64,000 bases of DNA, taken from Mesobacterium_A hydrothermale. GTDB lineage: Bacteria; Pseudomonadota; Alphaproteobacteria; Rhodobacterales; Rhodobacteraceae. A program made the translations under genes and the position numbers. The DNA lies in contig NZ_JAYLLH010000008.1 of NCBI RefSeq assembly GCF_035818635.1, forward strand, positions 1 through 64,000, read 5' to 3'. Below, piece by piece: positions 54,362 through 63,397 of this stretch. The notes beneath the pieces are model-generated. The model did not search any database and was not told the DNA's origin. It saw only the letters and a program-made list of their open reading frames with translations. The number at the start of each line of letters is the position of its first letter. The first letter of the stretch is position 1.

Positions 54362-57268
54362 TTACTTGATGACAAGCATGGCTTCATGCTTGCGCAGGGC
54401 GCGACGGGCAGAAGAATACGCCGTCAGGCCTTCTTCTTCGGCCAGCTCAGGGAAGAGTTCGAAAAGCTCGGTCCGCTGCGCGTTGCCAATGCCCTTGAGG
54501 CTGTGATCGCCCGGCTGGAAGCTTTCGGTCCAGGCACCGTTCGAGAGCACGACTTCGTGACGGTCGAACATGATGTGGATATAGGAAACGCCGAGGCTGT
54601 CCACTTCGTCCACGCCCGGCAAGCCGGTCAGGTGTTTGGCCGCGACAAGGACTTCCCGCTCTTCGAAGTACAGCGCGGTCTTGTCGTTGCTCACCAGAAC
54701 ACGGTGGTTCGGCGATACCAGCAGGTCATGCTCTGGCAGGCCGTTGCCCAGGGCCCCCTTGCGGATCAGGATCGGACGCAGATGGGCATTGCGGTCCAGG
54801 TCCGAGGCGGCCAGGTCTTTGCGACCAACCCACTTGATTTCCTGAATGCCGTTGTCACGGGTGATGACACGGTCACCGGGCTGCAGGTCTTCCACCAGGC
54901 ATTCGCCCTGCGGCGTTGCGATCCGGGTGCCCGGGGTAAAGCACGGGATCACGTTTTCGATTTCCTCGAAGGTCATCGTCGACAGCGGGGTCGAGTCGTC
55001 GGTCCGGTCCGGGCCGTAGAATTCGACATAGCCGTCTTCACGGTCATCCGAGGTATAGATCACCTGAAGGCTGCCACCGGTCGGCGCCGACCCGGTCAGG
55101 TCCAGCGTATCCCAATCAAGCGGCACACCATCGGAGCCAAGGCCGCCCGGGCCATCGCCGCCGTCGACCACGTCACCGCCGGTTGCCCCGACGATCACGT
55201 CACGGCCATCTTCGGCATCGATCGTGTCGGCCCCCTGACCGCCATAGATCGTGTCATCGCCCGCACCGCCAAGGATCGAGTCCTCGTCGATACCGCCGTC
55301 GATCACGTCGTCGCCCTGGCCACCATCCAGGGTGTCGTCGTCATCGCCGCCGATCAGCGTGTCGTTGCCGTTGCCGCCAAAGATGAAGTCACGGTCGTTT
55401 TCCGGGACAGCGTCGATATCGTCGGTGATTTCCAGAACAGTGAAGTTCGAGCCGTCCAGGTAGTCGTTGCCGCTGCCACCATCCAGCGTGTCCGACCCAT
55501 GCGACCCGATGATCGAGTCGTCGCCGATACCACCGTTGACAAGGTCATCGTCGATGCCGGCGTTGATCGTATCGTTGCCTTCACCACCATCGATCGTGTC
55601 GCGGTCGTCACCAGTTTCGATGCTGTCGTTGCCGTTGTTCCCCTCGACATAGTCGCGGCCGTCTTCCTTGTTCGGGTCGCTGGTAAAGCCCAGGATCGGC
55701 AGGTTCGGATCGTCACCGACATAGTCCGAGAAGGTGTCGATGCCAGCAAGGATGGTATCATTGCCCTGCCCGCCCAGGATGCTGTCCGAACCTTGCACAT
55801 CATAGATGTAGTCGTCGCCGGTGTGGCCATCCACGGTGTCGTCGTCGATGCCGCCCAGCAGCGTATCGTTGCCGGCGCCGCCGAAGATCGAGTCGGCGTC
55901 GTCGCCGGTCGAAATGTAGTCGGCGCTATCGGTGCCGGTCACGGTGTCCAGATCGTCAGCCGGATCGGGGTCTTCGTCCAGCCCGTTGAACGGATCCAGC
56001 GACTGCAGATCGGCGCTGACGGGGAAGATATCCACATCGATGCGGCCTTGTCCGCCGGTGGGATCATCGTTCACGTTCACGGTGATCACACCATCGTCGG
56101 TGCCGCCGTTGCCATCGCCCACGACGTAGGGAATGGTCACCGGGCCGACGTAGCCTGCGACGGGCGTGTAGGTCACGGTGCCATCGGGGTTCAGCGTGGC
56201 GCTGCCGACGGTCGGCGTGCCGATGCTGGACACGGTCAGCGGGTCGTTGTCAGGATCGGTGTCGTTGTCCGCCGGGTTGAAAGTCACCGGGGTTGAATTG
56301 TCCGTCGACACGGTGTCATCCACCGCCACCGGATTGTTGTTGGGGGTGCCGACGTTGATGGTGATCACACCATCGTCGGTGCCGCCGTTGCCGTCACCCA
56401 CGACATAGGGAATGGTCACCGGGCCGGTATAGCCGGTCACCGGGGTATAGGTCACGGTGCCATCGGGGTTCAGCGTGGCGCTGCCGACGGTCGGCGTGCC
56501 GATGCTGGACACGGTCAGCGGATCGTTGTCCGGATCGGTGTCGTTGTCTGCCGGGTTGAAGGTCACCGGGGTGTCGACCGGGGTGGCCACGGTATCATCC
56601 ACCGCCACCGGATCGTTGTTCATGTCGGAGTCAGTGGTCGAGAATGCCACGTCGCTGATGATCACGCCCTGCGCGCTTACACCGCCATTGGCATAGTCGA
56701 TTTCGATCCGGGCAACCGGTCCGACGATATCCACAAGGACCGAACCGTTGGCGTCGTCGAAGTTGGTTTCGGTGGTGCCGGTCAGCGTGCCGCCCGACTG
56801 GCCGATAGTGCCCAGCGGGGTGATCGTGACGGGAACCGCGTTGCCGTCCGCGTCATAGGCGGTGATGGACACCTGGTCTTCCCAGTTGATGCCGCCCGGG
56901 CCGAACAGGTCTTCGCCGGTGCCAGCGTCGATGTCGTTCATCAGGAACGACACGTTCTGCACGGTGTCACCGAACATGTCCTCGTTGGTCGACCGGAAAT
57001 CCAGGACCGTGGTCGAGGTGGCCGAAACCATTGCTCCGTCGCCACCGTCGCCAAACAGTTTCAGGTGCGAGAACGGGTTGAAGGTTTCGCCATCAGGCAC
57101 GAAGCCCTCGAAGTTGACAGTGAAGGCTTCTGCACCGGCGTCCAGCGCATCAAAGGTGATGTCGACAGCGACACCGCCCGTATCCACGGAGGCCGAGATA
57201 TCGTTCGTATCGGCAACATTCGTGCCGTAAGCCCCCAGTGCCCCCCAGTTCAACAAAAGATCAGCCAT
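54362..57268 (-). CDS. RTX-repeat protein with C-terminal Hint domain
   Basis: A 968-residue acidic, secreted-type protein. It has no cleavable signal peptide, as expected for type I secretion. The N-terminal beta-rich part (1-230) is followed by two almost identical 93-residue Ig/cadherin-like repeats (about 230-420, with DDTV and NPADNDTDPDNDPLTV), then about 280 residues of GGxGxDxxx calcium-binding RTX repeats (about 450-735), and a Hint/intein-like domain starting at Cys776 (PCFTPGTRIATPQGECLVEDL), which can self-cleave. The layout is common in marine Rhodobacteraceae surface or secreted proteins. AAGGG precedes the start. No type I secretion genes are nearby. Confidence 0.9.
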   Translation of the reverse strand: MADLLLNWGALGAYGTNVADTNDISASVDTGGVAVDITFDALDAGAEAFTVNFEGFVPDGETFNPFSHLKLFGDGGDGAMVSATSTTVLDFRSTNEDMFGDTVQNVSFLMNDIDAGTGEDLFGPGGINWEDQVSITAYDADGNAVPVTITPLGTIGQSGGTLTGTTETNFDDANGSVLVDIVGPVARIEIDYANGGVSAQGVIISDVAFSTTDSDMNNDPVAVDDTVATPVDTPVTFNPADNDTDPDNDPLTVSSIGTPTVGSATLNPDGTVTYTPVTGYTGPVTIPYVVGDGNGGTDDGVITINVGTPNNNPVAVDDTVSTDNSTPVTFNPADNDTDPDNDPLTVSSIGTPTVGSATLNPDGTVTYTPVAGYVGPVTIPYVVGDGNGGTDDGVITVNVNDDPTGGQGRIDVDIFPVSADLQSLDPFNGLDEDPDPADDLDTVTGTDSADYISTGDDADSIFGGAGNDTLLGGIDDDTVDGHTGDDYIYDVQGSDSILGGQGNDTILAGIDTFSDYVGDDPNLPILGFTSDPNKEDGRDYVEGNNGNDSIETGDDRDTIDGGEGNDTINAGIDDDLVNGGIGDDSIIGSHGSDTLDGGSGNDYLDGSNFTVLEITDDIDAVPENDRDFIFGGNGNDTLIGGDDDDTLDGGQGDDVIDGGIDEDSILGGAGDDTIYGGQGADTIDAEDGRDVIVGATGGDVVDGGDGPGGLGSDGVPLDWDTLDLTGSAPTGGSLQVIYTSDDREDGYVEFYGPDRTDDSTPLSTMTFEEIENVIPCFTPGTRIATPQGECLVEDLQPGDRVITRDNGIQEIKWVGRKDLAASDLDRNAHLRPILIRKGALGNGLPEHDLLVSPNHRVLVSNDKTALYFEEREVLVAAKHLTGLPGVDEVDSLGVSYIHIMFDRHEVVLSNGAWTESFQPGDHSLKGIGNAQRTELFELFPELAEEEGLTAYSSARRALRKHEAMLVIK
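56082..56341. repeat. Direct DNA repeat, copy 1
   Basis: About 260 bp that recurs at 56361-56620 with an exact 279-bp period and only scattered differences. It encodes one of the two Ig/cadherin-like units of the RTX protein. Confidence 0.85.
56361..56620. repeat. Direct DNA repeat, copy 2
   Basis: The second of the pair described at 56082-56341. The near identity at DNA level, including third codon positions, points to recent duplication or gene conversion. Confidence 0.85.
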
Positions 57269-57985
57269 CTTACGACCCTTTTCCTTTTCACCGGGGCAGT
57301 CCCCGAAGCCGCAAATCGCGGCGACAGCACGCGGCTGCCCGTTTCCTCTTTGCTCGTCATGCCTGTGAAATTGCGAAGTCGATCGCGCAGCCTCTGCCCA
57401 CTTCTATCGTGGACGAAGCGGCCTGTCGGCGGCTGAGTCGCCACGGGCGACCCTCGCATCCCTTCGCATCCCTAAGGATGACTTGCGGTTCAGCGGCCGC
57501 CCCCGTGGCCTTATGTCTTCACCCCCCAGTTGGGCTTAAGGTCATTAATACCCATGGCCCGGCTTCACTCAAATGAAAAATGGCGGAAACCGGGCAGCGC
57601 TGCCTCAAACCGGCCGGATTTCGCCATGTGTTCCAAGCGGTTCGGGGGGCCAAACAGCAGGATTGTTTCGCCATCGGCGACCTCAATCGCGCGGAAAACA
57701 GGGGGTTTACCGAATATCCGGCGCAAGTTCCGGTCTGTTTGTTGCGGCTTGGGAAACAAACGTGCCGTGCCCAATTTCTGCCCCAGGCCAGTCTGCATTT
57801 CCCTTGGAGTGTGGCAGAGTTTGTTCCTTGTCAGGCACCAATCGGAAAAAAGTTAATAGATTAGTCAGCTTTCATGCCAGAACCCGATCGCAAACCCGCG
57901 AATCGACCGGGGAATCGGGCCTTGAACCTGCCTTATTTCTGCCATTTCCAATTCGGGCTGAATTGCGGCGTGGTGCCAAAGAAAA
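57269..57985. other. Long intergenic region upstream of the RTX gene
   Basis: No gene is supported over about 700 bp, though several overlapping short frames occur on both strands. The composition is less GC-rich than the flanks, with AT-rich patches near 57534-57552 and 57840-57870. It probably holds the promoter and leader of the RTX gene. One 77-residue minus frame (57565-57798) has no recognisable homology and weak initiation signals. Confidence 0.55.
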
Positions 57986-58006
57986 CGGGGCCCGTGCAGG
58001 GCCCCG
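57986..58006 (-). terminator. Rho-independent terminator of the alcohol dehydrogenase operon
   Basis: On the minus strand CGGGGCCC, five bases, GGGCCCCG is followed directly by TTTTCTTTGG, 27 bp after the stop of the Fe-alcohol dehydrogenase gene. Confidence 0.9.
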
Positions 58007-58032
58007 CCGGGTGTTGTCAAAGATTCTGGCGG

Positions 58033-59178
58033 TTACAGCACGGCGTCGAACAACGCCTGGGTGTTTTCCTCGGTCATCGCCACCGGGTTGCCGCCCACGG
58101 ACGGGTCGGCCAAGGCGCCCTTGACCAGTCGGTCGATGTCGGGGTTTTCCACCCCGAGGCCGGACATGCGCTTGGGAATGCCGAAGCTGTCGTTGAAGTC
58201 ATCCACGAAGGCGCAGAACCCGTCAAACCCGCCATCGATCCCCAGATAAGCCGCGGCCATGTCGAAGCGCTGCGCGATCGCACCGCGGTTGAACTGAAGA
58301 ACAGCGGGCATGCAGACCGCGTTCGTCGTGCCGTGGTGGGTGTGGTAAAGCGCGCCGATCGGGTGGCTGAGCGCGTGGATCGCTCCCAGCCCCTTCTGGA
58401 AGGCGGTGGCCCCCATCGCGGCGGCGGCCATCATCTGGCCGCGGGCCTCGATATCGGTGCCATCGGCGTAGGCGCGCGGCAGGTAGTCCTTGACCAGCCG
58501 CATGCCTTCCAGCGCGATGCCCTGGCTCATCGGGTGGAAATGCGGGCTGGAATAAGCCTCGACACAATGGGCAAAGGCATCAAGCCCGGTGCCCGCGGTG
58601 ATGAATTTGGGCATGCCCACGGTCAGCTCGGGGTCGGCGATGACAATGCCCGGCAGCATCTTGGGATGGAAGATGATCTTCTTTTCGGCGGTTGCCGAAT
58701 TGGTGATAACCCCGGCGCGGCCCACCTCGGACCCGGTGCCGGCAGTGGTCGGCACGGCAATGATCGGCGCAATGGCGTCGGGATCGGCGCGGGTCCACCA
58801 ATCGCCGATATCCTTGAAGTCCCACAACGGACGGGTTTGACCAGCCCAGAAGGCGATGGTCTTGGCCAGGTCAAGGCCCGAGCCGCCGCCAAAGGCAATG
58901 ACCCCGTCATGGCCGCCGTCACGGTACACCTGCACACCGGCTTCGGCATTCTTGTCGGTGGGGTTGGGATCGACCTCGGCGAACATCGCGTCGCCCAGCC
59001 CGGCCGCCGCCAGCAGCGCGCGGGTCCTGGTGGTGATCTCCATCGTGGCCAGCCCCCGGTCGGTGACCAGAAGCGGTTTCTTGATGCCAAGCGCGTTGCA
59101 GCACTCGGCGATTTCCACGATCCGGCCCGCGCCAAAGCGGACGGCCGTGGGGTAGGACCAGTTGGCGGTGAGTGTCAT
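58033..59178 (-). CDS. Iron-containing alcohol dehydrogenase
   Basis: A 381-residue group III alcohol dehydrogenase. The NAD-binding GGGSGLDLAK (about 97-106) and PTTAGTGSEV are typical, and the metal ligands lie in the DAFAHCVEAY, LSHPIGALYHTHHG segments. It interconverts an alcohol with its aldehyde or a ketone with its alcohol; the substrate is not told by the sequence. It is the last gene of a run TRAP transporter, glutamine-synthetase-like ligase, aldehyde dehydrogenase, which suggests oxidation of an alcohol side chain produced in the same route. A strong terminator follows. Confidence 0.92.
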   Translation of the reverse strand: MTLTANWSYPTAVRFGAGRIVEIAECCNALGIKKPLLVTDRGLATMEITTRTRALLAAAGLGDAMFAEVDPNPTDKNAEAGVQVYRDGGHDGVIAFGGGSGLDLAKTIAFWAGQTRPLWDFKDIGDWWTRADPDAIAPIIAVPTTAGTGSEVGRAGVITNSATAEKKIIFHPKMLPGIVIADPELTVGMPKFITAGTGLDAFAHCVEAYSSPHFHPMSQGIALEGMRLVKDYLPRAYADGTDIEARGQMMAAAAMGATAFQKGLGAIHALSHPIGALYHTHHGTTNAVCMPAVLQFNRGAIAQRFDMAAAYLGIDGGFDGFCAFVDDFNDSFGIPKRMSGLGVENPDIDRLVKGALADPSVGGNPVAMTEENTQALFDAVL

Positions 59179-59251
59179 GATTGTACTCTTTCAGAAAAGA
59201 CACGTAGTCGGGTAACGGGCAGCGCCCCGGGATCGGTCTGGCCCCCGGGCG

Positions 59252-60634
59252 TCAGCCCGTCACCTTTTTCAGGTGATAGGATTTGGGCCGGGTCAGGTTG
59301 TGATAGCCGATGACCGACAACCCGCCGCCCCGTCCGGTGTTCTTGCACCCGGTCCAGCACAGGCCCGGATCAAGGTAATCGGCGCGGTTCAGGAAAACCG
59401 TCCCGGTCTCGATCCGGTCGCCCACGCGTTCGGCCCGCGCGACATCGGCCGTCCACAGGCTGGCGGTCAGGCCATAGTCGCTGTCGTTCATCAGCGCGAT
59501 GGCCTCTGCGTCGTCCTTGACCGGCATGATACCGACCACGGGGCCAAAGCTTTCGTCGCGCATCACCGACATGTCATGCGTCACCCCGGTCAGGATCTGT
59601 GGCGTCAGATAGGCCGCGCCATCGTCTTCGGCCATCGTCGGGATATGCGCCGTTGCGCCCGCCTGAACGGCGCCCGCGATCTGGGCACGCACCTCGGCGG
59701 CGAAACGCGGGCTGGCCATCGGGCCAAGCGTTGTTTCCGGGTCCAGCGGATTGCCCAGCTTGTAGCCCTTCACAAGCGCCACGGCCTTTTCGACAAAGGC
59801 ATCGAACAGCGGCTCGACCACGTAGATCCGCTCGATCCCGCAGCAGCACTGCCCGGTGTTGAACATCGCCGCGTCGATCAGCGTTTCGACGGCGGCATCC
59901 AGATCGGCATCCTCCATGACATAGCCCGGATCCTTGCCGCCCAGTTCCAGCCCAAGCCCGGTAAAGGTGCCAGCCGCGGCGCGTTCCATCGCCTGCCCGC
60001 CACCGACAGAGCCGGTGAAGTTGACGAAGTCGAACGCCCCGGCGCCGATCAGGTCGGTTGTGGTGTCATGGTCCAGGAACACGTTCTGGAAGACATCTTC
60101 CGGCACCCCGACGGACTGGAAGGCGCGGGCCATGCGTTCGCCCACCAGCAGGGTTTGCGTGGCGTGTTTCAGGATCACCGTGTTGCCCGCGATCAGCGCC
60201 GGCGCGACGGTGTTGATCGCCGTCATGTAGGGATAGTTCCACGGCGCCACGACGAACACGACGCCATGCGGCACGCGCTTGATATAGCGCTTGAACGTGG
60301 CATCCTCGCCCACCGCGATCGGGGCCAGCGCGTCTTCGGCGATCTCGGCCATGTGGCTGGCGCGTTCGTTGAAGCCGCGGAATTCGCCGCCATAGCGGAC
60401 CGGGCGGCCCATCATATGCGCCAGTTCCGGCACCACCTCGTCGTTCATCGCACCGACGGCGGCCACGCCGTCCAGCACCAGCCGGATGCGTTCGGCCAGC
60501 GGGCGGGCGGCCCACCCGGCCTGCGCCGCGCGCGCCTTGGCGACAACGCCGTCCGCTTCCGCCCGCGACAGGACGGGGCGTTCGGCAAAGACCGATCCGT
60601 CGATCGGCGAAATACATTTCAGGGTCTTGGTCAT
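59252..60634 (-). CDS. Aldehyde dehydrogenase family protein
   Basis: A 460-residue NAD(P)-dependent aldehyde dehydrogenase that oxidises an aldehyde to its acid. The NAD-binding VAPWNYP and FTGSVGGGQ motifs, the general-base Glu in LELGGKDP, and the catalytic Cys in MFNTGQCCCGIERIYV are present. GAGAGGA precedes the start. Together with the alcohol dehydrogenase 73 bp downstream it forms an alcohol-to-acid pair, and with the ligase upstream it matches the logic of gamma-glutamylated amine pathways such as Puu. Confidence 0.94.
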   Translation of the reverse strand: MTKTLKCISPIDGSVFAERPVLSRAEADGVVAKARAAQAGWAARPLAERIRLVLDGVAAVGAMNDEVVPELAHMMGRPVRYGGEFRGFNERASHMAEIAEDALAPIAVGEDATFKRYIKRVPHGVVFVVAPWNYPYMTAINTVAPALIAGNTVILKHATQTLLVGERMARAFQSVGVPEDVFQNVFLDHDTTTDLIGAGAFDFVNFTGSVGGGQAMERAAAGTFTGLGLELGGKDPGYVMEDADLDAAVETLIDAAMFNTGQCCCGIERIYVVEPLFDAFVEKAVALVKGYKLGNPLDPETTLGPMASPRFAAEVRAQIAGAVQAGATAHIPTMAEDDGAAYLTPQILTGVTHDMSVMRDESFGPVVGIMPVKDDAEAIALMNDSDYGLTASLWTADVARAERVGDRIETGTVFLNRADYLDPGLCWTGCKNTGRGGGLSVIGYHNLTRPKSYHLKKVTG

Positions 60635-60664
60635 CTTGTCCTCTCAGACGCGGGGCAACGGGGC

Positions 60665-62023
60665 TCAGGCCCGTTCAAAGCCGCGCGCGATTTCGTAATC
60701 CGTCACCACGCGTTCGAAATCCTCGATCTCGACCTGGGCCGCGCGGGCATAGTGATCGACCACCCAGTCGCTCATCGCCGCCCGCAGCATTTTCGACCCC
60801 ATCAGCGCGTCACGCGCCCGGATCAGGGTCGTCGGAATGGTGTTGCCTTCACCGGCATAGCTGTCGCCCGCGGCGGGCGGGGCCAGTTCCAGCCCTTCCT
60901 CGATCCCGGCAATCCCGGCGGCCAGCATGGCGGCCATGGCAAGGTAGGGGTTGATATCCGACCCGCCGATCCGGCATTCGACCCGCACCGCCCTGGAGCT
61001 TTCGCCGCACAGGCGGAAGCCCGCGGTGCGGTTGTCCACCGACCAGGTGATCCGGGTGGGTGCAAAGGTGCCCTTCTGGAACCGCTTGTAGCTGTTGATG
61101 TAGGGCGCCAGGAAATAGGTGATGTCGGGGGCGTATTTCAGCAGACCCGCCATGTAGCTTTTCATCAGCGCCGACATGCCCAGCTTGTCTTCGGGATCGA
61201 AGAACGCGGGCTTGCCATCCTTCCACAGCGACTGGTGAACGTGGCTGGACGACCCCACCCGGTCATGGCTGTATTTCGACAGGAAGGTCGCGCCATGGCC
61301 CTGCTGCCAGGCAATCTCCTTGATCGCGTTCTTGGCGATGGTGTGATAGTCGGCGGTGTCCAGCGCCGGGGCGTACTTGATGTTCAGCTCTTCCTGACCG
61401 GCCTCGGCCTCGCCCTTGGAATTTTCGATCGGGATGCCCGCCGCCCACAGGTGGTTGCGGATCGGGCGCATGATCCCCTCTTCCTTGGTGGTCTGGAAGA
61501 TGTGGTAATCCTCGTTATAGCCCGAGATCGGCGCAAGATCGCGGTAGCCCGACTTGCGGATCTCGTCAAAGCTCTTTTCGAACAGGAAGAATTCCAGCTC
61601 GGTCGCCATCATCGGCGTCAGGCCCATCGCCTCGATCCGGGCGATCTGCGCCTTGAGCATGGCGCGCGGTGAATGCGGCACCGCTTCGTGGGTGTGATGG
61701 TCGATCAGGTCGCACATCACCATGGCGGTGCCCTCCAGCCACGGCACCGGGCGCAGCGTCGTCAGGTCGGGCTTCATGACATAGTCGCCATAGCCGGCCT
61801 CCCAACTGGTCGAGGCGAAGCCTTCGGGCGTGGCCATTTCCAGATCTGTGGCCAGCAGGTAGTTGCAGCAATGGGTTTCTTGCCAGGCGCTGGCGATGAA
61901 ATGTCCGGCGGTGAACCGTTTGCCCATGAGCCGGCCCTGCATGTCGACACCACAGACAAGAACGGTATCGATCAGCCCTTCGGCCACTTGGGTCTTGAGA
62001 GCGTCGAAGCTGAGCACAGACAT
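60665..62023 (-). CDS. Glutamine-synthetase-like gamma-glutamyl-amine ligase
   Basis: A 452-residue member of the glutamine synthetase fold, of the PuuA/GlnA3-4-like type that joins glutamate to an amine using ATP. It shows the metal and ATP segments ATELEFFLF (about 163-171), the GEAEAGQEELNIKYAPALDTADYH loop, VGSSSHVHQSLW and NRTAGFRLCG / ECRIGGSDINPYLA. The start at 62023 has AGGAG upstream and gives MSVLSFDALK. Since it stands between a TRAP transporter and two dehydrogenases, it probably glutamylates an imported amine before oxidation. True nitrogen-assimilating GlnA is unlikely. Confidence 0.9.
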   Translation of the reverse strand: MSVLSFDALKTQVAEGLIDTVLVCGVDMQGRLMGKRFTAGHFIASAWQETHCCNYLLATDLEMATPEGFASTSWEAGYGDYVMKPDLTTLRPVPWLEGTAMVMCDLIDHHTHEAVPHSPRAMLKAQIARIEAMGLTPMMATELEFFLFEKSFDEIRKSGYRDLAPISGYNEDYHIFQTTKEEGIMRPIRNHLWAAGIPIENSKGEAEAGQEELNIKYAPALDTADYHTIAKNAIKEIAWQQGHGATFLSKYSHDRVGSSSHVHQSLWKDGKPAFFDPEDKLGMSALMKSYMAGLLKYAPDITYFLAPYINSYKRFQKGTFAPTRITWSVDNRTAGFRLCGESSRAVRVECRIGGSDINPYLAMAAMLAAGIAGIEEGLELAPPAAGDSYAGEGNTIPTTLIRARDALMGSKMLRAAMSDWVVDHYARAAQVEIEDFERVVTDYEIARGFERA

Positions 62024-62271
62024 GGATGGTCTCCTGTGGTTGCCGCGTTGCGCGGTCTTTCGTTGATTGGGTCCGGCAGTCAGCGTGGCGCGCCGCCAGA
62101 GCATGTGCAAGAGGGCGCGCACCTGAATTTGCGCGCGCCCCCTTCAGGTGGTCTGCGGGATCCCGGGGGGCACCCGGGGACGGGCCAGACCCGGCAGGGA
62201 CAGAAGACACCCACCGGGCCGGTTGCGAAACGCGTCCCGGAACCCCGCGTCCGGGCCACCCCTGCCCCGGA

Positions 62272-63303
62272 TCAGCCGTAGCGGTAGGGCCGCCCGGCTT
62301 TCTCCATGTCGGCGTTGTACTTCTTGATGATCTCGACAACCTTGGCCTTGGTCGGGCTTTCGGCGGCGATCTCGTCCCAGAACACCTTTGCGGCGGATTC
62401 GACCTGCGACCATTCCGAATCCGGGATCGAGGTCAGCTGCATCTTGGTGCCGTTGACACGCAGCGCGGCTTCGCCCCCCCAGTACCACCACTGGCGGTAA
62501 TAGTGCGACTGCTCCATGCAGACGGTCAGCAAGGCTTGCAGATCTTCCGGGACTTCGTTCCAGCGATCCATATTGGCGAAGAAGTGGCCGATCCACGCGC
62601 CAGAGATGTTGTTGGTCAGGAAGTAGTTGGTCACATCCGCCCAGCCGACGGTGTAATCTTCGGTGATGCCCGACCAGGCGATGCCGTCAAGCTCGCCGGT
62701 CTGCACCGCGACCTCGATGTCTTCCCACGGCAGGGTGACCGGCACGACGCCGAACTGTGCCAGGAAGCGCCCGGCGGTCGGGAAGGTGAAGACGCGCTTG
62801 CCCTTCAGGTCCGCCAGCGAATTGATCGGATCCTTGGTGGCAAAGTGGCACGGGTCCCAGGACCCGGCGCTGATGTGCTTGACGCCGACCTTGGCGTATT
62901 CTTCCGCCCAGATCTCGTTCAGCCCGTACTGGTTGAACAGCACCGGCACATCCAGCGAATAGCGCGAGGCGAAGGGGAAGTAGCCGCCGAAGACCGTGAC
63001 CTCGGTCGGGGAGGCCATGGAATCGTCGTCCGACTGCACCGCGTCGATGGTGCCGCGCTGCATGGCGCGGAACAGTTCACCGGTCGGCACCAGCTGGTCC
63101 GCGAAATACAGTTCGATCTGCATCCGGTCGCCGGCGATCTTGTTGAACGTGTCGATCGCGGGCTTTACCACATGCTCGGCCAGCGCGGCGCCGGCATAGG
63201 TCTGCATCCGCCATTTGATGGTGGACTGGGCCAGCGCAGGCGTGGCCAGTGCAGCGGCCGGGGCGGCGGCGGCACCCTTCAGGAACGTACGTCTGTTGGT
63301 CAT
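62272..63303 (-). CDS. TRAP transporter substrate-binding protein (DctP)
   Basis: A 343-residue periplasmic binding protein of a TRAP transporter. It carries a twin-arginine signal (TNRRTFLKGAAAAP, cleavage after ALA near residue 24) and the DctP core starting STIKWRMQTYAGAALAE. The conserved Arg-containing TAGRFLAQFG region and the PWEDIEVAVQTGELDG segment are typical, nearest in style to the mannitol/chloroaromatic group. The ATG at 63303 has AAGGAG eight bases upstream; a GTG three codons earlier is less likely. The order here is permease, binding protein, ligase, so the operon starts beyond the window. Confidence 0.92.
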   Translation of the reverse strand: MTNRRTFLKGAAAAPAAALATPALAQSTIKWRMQTYAGAALAEHVVKPAIDTFNKIAGDRMQIELYFADQLVPTGELFRAMQRGTIDAVQSDDDSMASPTEVTVFGGYFPFASRYSLDVPVLFNQYGLNEIWAEEYAKVGVKHISAGSWDPCHFATKDPINSLADLKGKRVFTFPTAGRFLAQFGVVPVTLPWEDIEVAVQTGELDGIAWSGITEDYTVGWADVTNYFLTNNISGAWIGHFFANMDRWNEVPEDLQALLTVCMEQSHYYRQWWYWGGEAALRVNGTKMQLTSIPDSEWSQVESAAKVFWDEIAAESPTKAKVVEIIKKYNADMEKAGRPYRYG

Positions 63304-63397
63304 GGTCTTCACTCCTTGTTGCTGAATATGGCCCCTGTCCGGGGCTCTTCGTTTTGGCTCAATTCAGGGACCGGGGCCGGGCAACCGCCCCCGGGGA

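Noticed and set aside
55200..55900. Regular short repeats that might be read as a CRISPR array
   Set aside because: The periodicity comes from codons for the glycine/aspartate RTX nonapeptides within an open frame; there are no identical repeats with unrelated spacers.
57534..57552. TTAA-GGTCA-TTAA as a possible CtrA site
   Set aside because: The spacing is five bases, not the seven of the CtrA consensus TTAA-N7-TTAA.
57565..57798. 77-residue minus-strand frame in the RTX upstream region
   Set aside because: No domain, no good ribosome binding site and overlapped by other frames; listed only as a possibility.
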